From JBNJEM01 sp051745935 (lineage in GTDB: Bacteria; Planctomycetota; Planctomycetia; Pirellulales; Pirellulaceae): DNA of 8,836 bases. The notes below the pieces were generated by a model. It was not told the origin of the DNA. It saw nothing but the letters and a program-made list of their open reading frames with translations, and did no database searches. The DNA lies in assembly GCA_051745935.1 (NCBI GenBank), contig JBNJEM010000316.1, forward strand, positions 1 to 8,836, read 5' to 3'. How positions within the stretch are numbered: position 1 is the first letter of the stretch; every line of letters begins with the position of its first letter. A program made the translations under genes and the position numbers. Shown piece after piece: positions 1 through 5,856 of this stretch.

Positions 1-219
1 GCGAAATCTTCCACTCTTCAATCAAGCACGCGCGACAAACTCGGGACAACCCACTTGTTCTATTTTGTCCGATTTTCGGGTTTTTCATCAGCCCAGGGTC
101 GGGCAGGGAGGGGATCGATGTCCGTGCTGGGGCTGGAGAGCCGGGCTGTTTGGAATCCGTTCTCCGCTCGAGGGTCCACGCCGCTTGGCGTCCTACTCCG
201 CGGGAAGTTGCTGTTCGGG
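1..219. other. Non-coding GC-rich stretch downstream of the permease
   Basis: No gene is supported here. Both strands are open over about 60-290, which is typical of GC-rich non-coding DNA, and neither reading looks like a protein family. Small dyads are visible. ACGCC at 178-182 pairs with GGCGT at 187-191 across a 4-nt loop. A weak 4-bp stem, CCGA 69-72 with TCGG 76-79, is followed by five T at 81-85. The latter could be a poor plus-strand terminator for a gene left of the window. It is too short to call on its own. Confidence 0.4.
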
Positions 220-381
220 TTAGGGGCCGAGGGGGCGGAGATGATCGAGGGTTTGGTGCCGCGGCTCGTCACTTGCCGTTTGACGATCTCCCAGTAGCCG
301 TTGCGTGAGTTGAATGTGCGGGATCAGCGTTTGCTTGATCTCCCGTTCCGCGTCAGTCAGTTTCCGAAAAGCCGCCGTCAT
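220..381 (-). CDS. Possible small protein of 53 aa overlapping the permease 3' end
   Basis: An ATG at 381 (minus strand) opens a 53-codon frame ending in TAA at 220-222. It overlaps the last 29 bases of the permease gene in a different frame, an arrangement common in co-transcribed bacterial genes. The product begins MTAAFRKLTDAEREIKQTL and is charged and probably helical in its first 30 residues, then proline- and histidine-rich. About two thirds of third codon positions are G or C, compatible with coding. There is no clear Shine-Dalgarno; the sequence before the ATG is TCTGGCG. I do not recognise a family. It may be a real small gene translated by coupling to the permease, or a chance open frame. 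Confidence 0.35.
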   Translation of the reverse strand: MTAAFRKLTDAEREIKQTLIPHIQLTQRLLGDRQTASDEPRHQTLDHLRPLGP

Positions 382-1768
382 CGCCAGAGTGGTCGTCGGT
401 TGTCCGCGCCCAGTCTCCGTTCCTCCGAGAAAACCAGTAGATGGGCACTCCCAGCAGCAGCACGACCACCCCGACCAGGGCTATCCGAGGTTTGTAAACC
501 ACGGCTGAGTACACGAGAAAAGCGCAGACGGCCATGAAGAGTAGCGTGGTCACCGGATATCCAGTAACGCGGTACGGCCGGTGTGCATCCGGGTCCCTGA
601 ATCGCAATACGATCACGGCCAAATTGGTCGCGAAGTAGAACAGGTAGACGGTCGCTGCCGTGTAAAGCACCGCGTCCACGAAGGACCCCAGTGCAAAAAC
701 CAAAAACACGGCCAGAATTCCTTGAACGATCAGCGCGAAAGCGGGAGTCTCCGTCCGCGAGTTCCACGCGCCCATGTACCGGAAGAGCCGATGGTCTGTC
801 CCAAGAGCGTAAGAGATTCGCGCGCCCGTGAAGATCAGGCCGCTTGTAGCGCCGAATGCGGAGACGCAAATCAACGCGCTGATCAAATTGGCGCCCACTC
901 GGGGAAAAACCGTCGAGACGGTGTCAGTCGCTACAGCCGAAGACTCCATGACCCCTTGGTATCCCAGCGCGTACAGAAATGCGCCATTGACGAGAAGGTA
1001 AAGTATGGTCACGGCACTCGTCCCTAAGACAAGGGCTCTGACAATGTTTCGATGTGAATCCTTGACCTCCGCGGCCACGTAAGCCATTTCGTTCCAGCCC
1101 CCGAACGAGAACAGGACGAGGATTAATGCCAAGCTGAGGCCCTCCCGACTCAATTCGCCCGCCGCTGTCGCCACCGGCCTCGTGCCCGGGGCAAACAGAG
1201 CCACGGCCACGATGCCCATGAGACCGACGGCCTTGGCTACAGTCAACACGTTTTGCGTCCACTTTCCCTCGCGGACGCCAATAATGTGAATCGTTGTCAG
1301 CGCGACAACTGCCAGGCAGGCGTACATCAGTTGACTGGCGGCAACGTCTGCCTTCTGGAAGGCTTCCCACGGCAAGACGTGATACGGGACCATGGCGCCG
1401 CCAAAGGGATCGTACAGCTCTCGAGCGTAAGTCGCAAAAATGAAGGCCATGCCAACAATGTCGCCGGGCCGGACAACAATCAACTGAATCCAACCGAAAA
1501 GGAATCCTGCCCAGGGGCCGTACGCCCGGTTCAGGTAGACGTAGTCGCCTCCCTCCTTGGGATACGCGGAGGCCAATTCGGCATACCCGAAGGCACCGAA
1601 GAGCGACAGGAGACCTCCCACGATCCAGATCAGCAGAAACCCCCACCATATCCCCGTTCCTTCAGCGACCTTGGGAGCGACTTGGTAAATTCCCGCCCCG
1701 ATGATAATCCCAACAATCAAACACGTGGAGTCGAAAAGCGTTAGTTGTCGCTTCGGTCTGTCTTGCAC
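353..1768 (-). CDS. APC-superfamily amino-acid permease
   Basis: Predicted inner-membrane amino-acid transporter of the amino acid-polyamine-organocation (APC) superfamily, 471 aa with about twelve hydrophobic segments. This is the usual size and topology for the family. Residues 20-28 read GIIIGAGIY, the family's unwound first-helix substrate-binding motif. Residues 220-235 read FSFGGWNEMAYVAAEV, matching the conserved helix-6 region of LAT-like bacterial permeases such as the serine/threonine exchangers. The C-terminus (about 447-471) is hydrophilic, acidic and presumably cytoplasmic. The GTG start at 1768 is chosen because GAGGTG lies at 1773-1778, about six bases from it. The longer frame from an ATG at 1855 adds 29 residues that interrupt the normal family start and has no comparable ribosome site. 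Substrate cannot be told from sequence. The gene stands alone apart from the possible overlapping small ORF at its end. Confidence 0.9.
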   Translation of the reverse strand: MQDRPKRQLTLFDSTCLIVGIIIGAGIYQVAPKVAEGTGIWWGFLLIWIVGGLLSLFGAFGYAELASAYPKEGGDYVYLNRAYGPWAGFLFGWIQLIVVRPGDIVGMAFIFATYARELYDPFGGAMVPYHVLPWEAFQKADVAASQLMYACLAVVALTTIHIIGVREGKWTQNVLTVAKAVGLMGIVAVALFAPGTRPVATAAGELSREGLSLALILVLFSFGGWNEMAYVAAEVKDSHRNIVRALVLGTSAVTILYLLVNGAFLYALGYQGVMESSAVATDTVSTVFPRVGANLISALICVSAFGATSGLIFTGARISYALGTDHRLFRYMGAWNSRTETPAFALIVQGILAVFLVFALGSFVDAVLYTAATVYLFYFATNLAVIVLRFRDPDAHRPYRVTGYPVTTLLFMAVCAFLVYSAVVYKPRIALVGVVVLLLGVPIYWFSRRNGDWARTTDDHSGDDGGFSETD

Positions 1769-1794
1769 GGCGCACCTCGTGGTTGTGGACCAGA

Positions 1795-1840
1795 AGTATA
1801 GGAAGAGCTCAGGATAGCAGAACGATCCAGTCGCCATCAA
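1795..1840 (-). promoter_or_regulatory. Candidate promoter elements for the permease
   Basis: On the minus strand, two sigma70-like arrangements lie just upstream of the permease. TTGATG (1835-1840) is followed after 18 bases by TATCCT (1811-1816). Nearer the gene, TATACT (1795-1800) is a good -10 box but has only a poor -35 partner. Either would give a short leader before the ribosome site at 1773-1778. Box matching alone is weak evidence, and planctomycete promoters are poorly defined. Confidence 0.3.
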
Positions 1841-1867
1841 GTCTGCGAAGCCCACAAGCTCAAGTTA

Positions 1868-1967
1868 GACTTGCGCCACCCCCGCGCCCGTAGCCCGATG
1901 GTCGCGAATATCGGCATAGCGCACCGTGCGGCCCGACTTCCGCCACGCCCGCGCCCGTAGCCCGATG
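1868..1967. repeat. Two direct copies of a 33-nt GC-rich repeat
   Basis: Positions 1868-1900 and 1935-1967 match at 31 of 33 bases. Both start with GACTT, contain GCGCCCGTAGCCCGATG and end at that ATG. Start-to-start spacing is 67 nt. The 34-nt spacer (1901-1934) has a different sequence with its own small dyad (CGCAC/GTGCG). Only two copies are seen here, so this is not a CRISPR array. The pair lies 100 bp upstream of the permease start and 88 bp from the 104-bp repeat, and may be part of the same accessory block. Confidence 0.75.
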
Positions 1968-2054
1968 ACTGAAGTTGGTCGGCGGGATGTCTTTTCGAAT
2001 GTCTCGATTGAAAGAAAGGACGTGATTCCACAGGTTCGTGGCAATACATATATA

Positions 2055-2158
2055 TATACCGGTCGCGGATGACTTTCTCCCCCGCGAGTCCGACCAACGG
2101 GAGGACGGCTTGCGTCGGGCCGCTTTCCACCCGGAAAAATCCAACCGCCTGAAATATA
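2055..2158 (-). repeat. 104-bp dispersed repeat, copy 1
   Basis: This 104-bp stretch matches 7102-7205 at 99 of 104 positions without gaps, in the same orientation. Both copies are bounded by TATA on each side. Read on the minus strand it starts at TATATTTCAGGCGGTTGG and ends CGCGACCG-TATA. Small stems are visible in both copies: TTTCC/GGAAA around GGGT, CCGAC/GTCGG, and CGCGG/CCGCG. Copy 1 lies 286 bp upstream of the permease start, in the same direction as that gene. Of the five substitutions, four change an amino acid in the longest minus-strand frame. That argues against the repeat being protein-coding. Confidence 0.85.
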
Positions 2159-3075
2159 TTCGCACCGCCGACCCCGTTTTCCACGCATGGATACTCCCCC
2201 GCGTCGCGCAACAGCAACGGCCATTGGCCAACGTAGAGCCCCACGCCAACGTCGGATTGCAGCGGCGGTGATGATCAGCCAAAGTTGACCACGCGGGGCC
2301 TGGAACGGGTAAAGGTCAGGGCTTCACTGACCGCTGCAGACAGCTAGCAACAGCTAGCAATCGATCGGAAAACCGCAAGAAATGCCAAAAAGGGAGTGTT
2401 CTTTTCGCGGTCGCGTGATAAACTGAAATATAGATGCGGAAGTGAATGCTGGCCAGCAAAAGTAAACGCCCGATTTCATGACTTTGGCAACAGGAGGGCG
2501 ACCATGTATGTACCACCAGACATGGTAGGGTGAGAAGCCGGTGACCCACCGGACTTCTCAAGGTATCGTCAGGGTCCTTTTGTTTCCCCTCAAGTTTATC
2601 CTCTAATAGCGTTAAGGTGGTTTTCGCGCGACACGTCATGAGTAAGCGGCCTCCGTGCCGCTTCAAGGCAAAGGCACGTTCGGCTGATTCCGGTGCTCTT
2701 ACAGACGGTTTCATGCGACTCTCGGTGGTCACTCACCAGACTTCGCATCCGTGACGCCCAGTGGGGTTTGATGGAAGTAGGTTGTGAACAGTTGACCCGC
2801 GCCGCCGTGACGTTGGTTCCGCGCTGTCTTTCAATGATTTCAATTGGTTACCAGATACACAGACTGTCGTGGCACGGGCTTGGTCAGAGTCAAGCTGACC
2901 AACATCGGGTTCGACCTCTGTGGTGAGTCCATGCTTGCGTCGGACGTTCAGATGCCGTGTCGAGCGTCGTCGCGATGACGACAGGGCAAATGCGTCACGC
3001 CCAGCGGGGCAACAGGTGGATGACACTGCGGACAAAAGACCCGTCGCCTGGTGCAGTTTCGTCCATTTCACCCTA
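2159..3075. other. Gene-free stretch with several hairpins and a small tandem duplication
   Basis: No open frame here has family-like composition; the minus-strand frames at 2316-2732 and 2733-3167 look like chance. Structures seen: GGTCAG/CTGACC stems with 7-nt loops at 2314-2332 and again at 2882-2900, the second extendable to 8 bp (2880-2902); a tandem duplication of CAGCTAGCAA at 2341-2360; and a 7-bp stem AAGCGGC/GCCGCTT at 2644-2663. The strong hairpin at 2531-2560 is listed separately. Confidence 0.5.
2531..2560. repeat. Strong palindromic hairpin (REP-like)
   Basis: The left arm 2531-2543 (TGAGAAGCCGGTG) pairs with 2547-2560 over 13 base pairs, with one bulged A at 2553 and a 3-nt loop ACC. 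No T-run follows closely on the plus strand; the nearest is TTTT about 18 bases further. It therefore looks more like a REP-type palindrome than a classic terminator. No gene ends immediately before it. Confidence 0.6.
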
Positions 3076-3109
3076 AACCCCCTCGCCAGCCGCGACTGGC
3101 GAGGGGGTT
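3076..3109. terminator. Strong intrinsic terminator-like hairpin
   Basis: A perfect 14-bp stem: AACCCCCTCGCCAG (3076-3089) pairs with CTGGCGAGGGGGTT (3096-3109) around the 6-nt loop CCGCGA. On the plus strand it is followed by the T-rich TTCTTCAT, and on the minus strand by TTTAGGG, so it could act in either direction. No confident gene ends directly upstream on either strand. It may terminate an unseen RNA or be a mobile palindrome. It also argues against the long plus-strand frame from 2920, which would run straight through it. Confidence 0.6.
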
Positions 3110-3414
3110 CTTCATGGGGTGATGCCGAATGGCATGGATGGTGTATCCGGGATCGATGCGCCCCCACGTCCTACCTCGTTCGCGCTTCTCGCGTCTCCGC
3201 CCACCCAACCTCGGCGGTCGGACCAAAGTCGCCCGTCCTCCGGACGTCCAAGTCCATCCAACTGGCCGTACGACGGATTTGGAAATCCCAGACAGACCTG
3301 TCTTGCTTTGACGTTCGCGTTCCCGTTAGGATGACACTTATCGAACAAGTCTCGCGAGCGGAGGATGGAATGCATTCGCTCTCTTCACAGGCTTCATCTA
3401 AAGGATTTCGAGTG

Positions 3415-3723
3415 ATGATCCACTATTCGTGTGATCGCTGCAAGCGGACTATCGATCCCGAGGAAGATCTTCGGTACGTCGTGAAATTGGAGGTACAGGC
3501 CGCGATGGAACCGCTGGAGGTCGACGAATTCGAAGATGATCGCGACCATCTACTAGAGGTGCAGGAGATTCTGGAACAACTCGACGATTCCGAAAATGAC
3601 GCGATTAGCGATGAACTGTACCAGCGGTGTCGCTACGATCTCTGCGCGGATTGTTATCGTGAATTCGTCAAGAATCCCTTTGGCTACGAGGGACGATCCC
3701 ATCTAGGATTTAGCCAGAACTAA
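3415..3723 (+). CDS. Small conserved-looking protein with two CxxC pairs
   Basis: 102-aa soluble, acidic protein. The N-terminus carries C6-x2-C9 (YSCDRCKR) and the C-terminal part carries C77-x2-C80 (YDLCADCYREF), with an extra Cys72. The layout suggests one zinc site built from the two separated knuckles. Between them is a very acidic stretch (about residues 34-66) likely to be helical. The ATG at 3415 is chosen because AAGGAT lies at 3401-3406, nine bases from AGGA to the start. An in-frame GTG sits directly before it at 3412. The frame stays open back to 2920, but that extension crosses the 3076-3109 hairpin and has no protein-like character. It resembles small uncharacterised planctomycete proteins I have seen, but I cannot name a family. 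A regulatory or adaptor role is only a guess. It stands alone, followed at once by an inverted pair of dispersed repeats. Confidence 0.75.
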   Translation: MIHYSCDRCKRTIDPEEDLRYVVKLEVQAAMEPLEVDEFEDDRDHLLEVQEILEQLDDSENDAISDELYQRCRYDLCADCYREFVKNPFGYEGRSHLGFSQN

Positions 3724-3727
3724 GAAC

Positions 3728-3985
3728 CCATGACAAAGCCATGCGGATGTCCCGTAATCCAAGGGGGTTTGGAAGCGAGGACGAGCTTTTGTTACGGGCT
3801 GCAAAACGCCATAATCGCGGTCGGGCAGGCGTGACACGGGCTGCAAGCAAAGGAAACCACCACGCGCTGGATTCTCACGGCCGGTAACAACCCCTAATTC
3901 CCGGTTCTCACAGCCCCTAACGAAACGTGGTTCCCGATCCCGAAGCTCCCTAAGTGAAACGAATCCTGACTGGTTTTGTCATGGC
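3728..3985. repeat. Inverted pair of a 77-bp dispersed repeat
   Basis: The left arm, about 3729-3805, is a plus-strand copy of a repeat also found at 7564-7640 (50 of 77 identical, ungapped) and at 7784-7859. The right arm, about 3905-3983, is the same element on the minus strand: it starts CATGACAAAACC, and after the same spacing reads TTTCGTTAGGGGCTGT against TTTTGTTACGGGCTGC on the left. The extreme ends form a 14-bp inverted repeat with one mismatch (3728-3741 and 3971-3984). Inside, each arm is followed by a shorter echo of its own 3' half: ACGGGCTGCAA near 3835 on the left, and a diverged minus-strand TTCTCAC-GCC-TAAC pattern near 3872-3891 on the right. The whole is a 258-bp imperfect palindrome beginning five bases after the preceding gene's stop codon. 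Confidence 0.7.
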
Positions 3986-4229
3986 TTCTAAATCTCTTGG
4001 GATGACGCGAAATCGAAATGGTTTCGCGAGGGCCTTTCATACCGGAAACGTTTGATGCAATGTGTGTCGTTTGGGATCATTCGCGATATACTTGCGAATT
4101 GACCGGTTTCAGTTCGCTTTCCGTGTGCGGGGCACGCGGCCGCTCTTGTCCGGATGGCACGTGTTCCGGCCCCGCGCGAAGGGCGTCATTCATTCTCCGC
4201 CACGCCATCCATGTCATCTTCCCTGCTCC
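3986..4229. other. Intergenic stretch upstream of the dehydrogenase with two small dyads
   Basis: No gene is supported. CGCGAAA (4006-4012) pairs with TTTCGCG (4022-4028) around a 9-nt loop, and ATTCGC (4079-4084) pairs with GCGAAT (4094-4099). Neither is followed by a T-run. The open plus-strand frames at 4018-4233 and 4062-4406 overlap each other in different phases and show no recognisable protein character. Confidence 0.4.
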
Positions 4230-4258
4230 TTGAGTATCCTTACCGGGCCTGCTAGACT
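4230..4258 (+). promoter_or_regulatory. Candidate sigma70-type promoter for the dehydrogenase
   Basis: TTGAGT (4230-4235) is separated by exactly 17 bases from TAGACT (4253-4258). Each box matches four of six consensus positions. Transcription would start near 4265 and leave a leader of about 158 nt before the ATG at 4423. I see no recognisable leucine-rich leader peptide or riboswitch in that leader. The call rests on box matching only. Confidence 0.35.
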
Positions 4259-4422
4259 TGTTGGGATTACGGTCCAGACGCCGTTCGCGTTGAGAAGACG
4301 CGGGGCTTCGAGGGGGGTGAGAACGAACCGAGTCGTGGAGGATGGGGTGGAAAACACGAACGTGCGGGCGGGGGAACCCGTTTTCGAAATGGCGCTGTAC
4401 ACCTAGAAAGCAGTGGAAAGTA

Positions 4423-5511
4423 ATGGTCGACGAGAAAAACTCCATCAAGATTGCCGTTGTTCCAGGGGATGGGACGGGACCCGAGGTGACCGCCGAAGCC
4501 CTGAAAGTGCTCCAAGCCGTGGCTTCGTTAGAGGGATTCAACTACGAGCTCGAAGAGTTCGACTACGGAGGCGATCGGTATTTGCGGACGGGCGAAATTC
4601 TTCCGGCCGGGGCCGTGGCGCAGTTGAGCACCTTTGATGCCATCCTCTTGGGCGCCGTCGGGCATCCCGACGTGGCGCCCGGGATCCTGGAAAAAGGCTT
4701 GTTGTTGGAGCTTCGCTTTCAGCTGGATCAGTACATTAACCTCCGGCCGGTTAAACTTTATGCGGGAGTGGAAACGCCGCTGGCCGGCAAAGGGGCGGAC
4801 GACATTGATTTCGTCGTCGTGCGGGAAAACACCGAGGATTTGTATTGCGGGGTCGGAGGATTCTTGAAGAAAGGGACCCCGGATGAAGTCGCCACCCAAG
4901 CGGCGGTGTATACCCGAAAAGGGTGCGAACGCTGCATTCGCTGGGCGTTTGAATTCACCCGTCAGCGGAATAACCCCACCGGGAAACGCTTGACGCTGGT
5001 TGCCAAAACCAATGTACTTACCTTCGGGCATGATTTGTGGTACCGCACCTTTCAAGAAGTCGCTCGGGACTATCCTGACGTGGAGCCGGACTACAATCAC
5101 GTCGACGCCTGCTGCATGTGGATGGTCAAGAATCCAGAGTACTATGACGTAATCGTGACCACCAACATGTTTGGCGACATCATTACCGATCTCGGCGCCA
5201 TCCTCCAGGGCGGCATGGGCGTGGCCGCCGGTGGCAATCTCAATCCCGATCCCGGTGGATGCAGCATGTTTGAACCGATGGGGGGCAGCGCCCCCAAGTA
5301 CACGGGCCAGAACGTGATCAACCCCATTGCCGCCATCAGCGCATTGGCCATGCTGCTGGAGCAAAGCGGCTTCCCCAAAGCCGGCAAGCGAGTGCTCGAT
5401 GCGATCCAGGTCGTGACTGGTACCAAGATGAAAAGCCAAAGTGCGGGCCGAATGGGATACGGCACGAGCCAAGTGGGGGATTTGGTGGTCGATGCATTAA
5501 CCCACTGCTGA
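4423..5511 (+). CDS. 3-isopropylmalate dehydrogenase-like enzyme (isocitrate/isopropylmalate dehydrogenase family)
   Basis: Complete 362-aa cytoplasmic oxidative decarboxylase of the beta-decarboxylating dehydrogenase family. Most likely it converts 3-isopropylmalate to 2-oxoisocaproate in leucine synthesis (leuB role). VVPGDGTGPE (12-21) is the family N-terminus. Substrate arginines appear as R98, R108 (NLRP) and R134 (REN). Y141 and K195 fit the catalytic Tyr/Lys pair. D228, D252 and D256 (NMFGDIITD) fit the Mg2+ ligands. The length fits isopropylmalate enzymes rather than the ~415-aa E. coli isocitrate enzyme. Two features are odd. RENTEDLY resembles isocitrate and tartrate dehydrogenases, and GGSAPKYTGQ places Lys292-Tyr293 where E. 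coli NADP-dependent isocitrate dehydrogenase has its NADP-selecting Lys-Tyr pair, while NAD-dependent isopropylmalate enzymes usually have Asp. The ATG at 4423 follows GTGGAAAGTA closely. The upstream ATG at 4342 adds 27 unrelated residues. Family is certain; exact substrate and cofactor are not. Confidence 0.92.
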   Translation: MVDEKNSIKIAVVPGDGTGPEVTAEALKVLQAVASLEGFNYELEEFDYGGDRYLRTGEILPAGAVAQLSTFDAILLGAVGHPDVAPGILEKGLLLELRFQLDQYINLRPVKLYAGVETPLAGKGADDIDFVVVRENTEDLYCGVGGFLKKGTPDEVATQAAVYTRKGCERCIRWAFEFTRQRNNPTGKRLTLVAKTNVLTFGHDLWYRTFQEVARDYPDVEPDYNHVDACCMWMVKNPEYYDVIVTTNMFGDIITDLGAILQGGMGVAAGGNLNPDPGGCSMFEPMGGSAPKYTGQNVINPIAAISALAMLLEQSGFPKAGKRVLDAIQVVTGTKMKSQSAGRMGYGTSQVGDLVVDALTHC

Positions 5512-5641
5512 GCGAGACGGCCAAGAAGACCCGGTATCCGCTACGCACGACGAAACGGTAACCGTTCACGGGCAAACCACTGATGTCCGCAGGCGTTCGC
5601 ACGTCCGTTTCACATTTGAGGAAAGGCTTTTCGAGGTGCAA
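5512..5641. other. Spacer after the dehydrogenase with a perfect small dyad
   Basis: No gene. AACGGT (5554-5559) and ACCGTT (5561-5566) form a 13-nt perfect dyad. CCGTTCACGGG at 5562-5572 is the reverse complement of 5795-5805, so this spacer shares pieces with the palindromic cluster that follows. No clear terminator lies directly after the dehydrogenase stop codon. Confidence 0.4.
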
Positions 5642-5757
5642 ATGCCACGGGCTTGTCCCGTGGTCCGTTACGTTCCACGCTACCGACAGGCAGCAGTGGT
5701 GTGTCTGGCCGGTGTGTAGCGGCGAGCGTGAACCAGCACGGGACAAGCCCGTGGCAT
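5642..5757. repeat. Perfect 21-bp inverted repeat made of REP-like palindromes
   Basis: Positions 5642-5662 and 5737-5757 are exact reverse complements over 21 bases, 74 nt apart. The left arm is itself a hairpin: CCACGGG (5645-5651) pairs with CCCGTGG (5657-5663) around CTTGT. The right arm keeps six of those pairs. Single units that are palindromes, arranged head to head, are the pattern of REP/BIME elements, which are usually mobilised by a RAYT transposase. No such transposase is in the window. Confidence 0.75.
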
Positions 5758-5812
5758 CCATGCGGGCCTTGCGTGTCCAAGCCGTGTAGCGGCACCCGTG
5801 AACGGCTACACG
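5714..5812. repeat. Direct 20-nt repeat, the second copy within a hairpin
   Basis: GTGTAGCGGC-NNN-CGTGAAC occurs at 5714-5733 and 5784-5803, identical at 17 of 20 bases. The second copy lies in a hairpin: CGTGTAGC (5783-5790) pairs with GCTACACG (5805-5812) around a 14-nt loop. The first copy lies between the arms of the 21-bp inverted repeat, so the two repeat types are interleaved. Confidence 0.6.
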
Positions 5813-5816
5813 AAAC

Positions 5817-5856
5817 GAAAGGCCGGCCCTCAAAGGACCTTGCTTGCCGGCCTTTC
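5817..5856. terminator. Terminator between the convergent dehydrogenase and secreted-protein genes
   Basis: GAAAGGCCGGC (5817-5827) pairs with GCCGGCCTTTC (5846-5856): 11 perfect base pairs around an 18-nt loop. The loop contains the stop codon of the minus-strand gene (5830-5832). On the minus strand the stem is followed by GTTTCGT, and on the plus strand by TTTCCC. It probably ends the secreted-protein transcript and may stop plus-strand transcription from the dehydrogenase as well. Confidence 0.65.

Noticed and set aside
60..297. Open frames on both strands near the left edge
   Set aside because: They overlap each other with arginine- and proline-rich low-complexity translations and have no ribosome site.
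1868..1967. CRISPR array
   Set aside because: Only two repeat units, a GC-rich unit ending in different flanks, and no cas genes in the window.
2316..2732. Minus-strand 138-codon frame
   Set aside because: It covers the 2531-2560 and 2644-2663 palindromes and has no recognisable features, so it is probably chance in GC-rich DNA.
3308..3332. Promoter for the CxxC gene (TTGACG and TAGGAT)
   Set aside because: The spacing is only 13 bases and the -10 match is poor.
2920..3414. Long upstream extension of the CxxC protein
   Set aside because: It runs through a 14-bp perfect hairpin and lacks protein-like composition. A good ribosome site and ATG lie at 3401-3417.
3724..3990. Minus-strand frame open for about 90 codons through the inverted repeat pair
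   Set aside because: There is no ATG start and it consists of repeat sequence; the opening is a side effect of repeat composition.
4342..4422. Earlier ATG for the dehydrogenase
   Set aside because: The family N-terminus begins at about residue 8 of the 4423 start. The 27 extra residues are Arg/Cys/Trp-rich and unlike the family.
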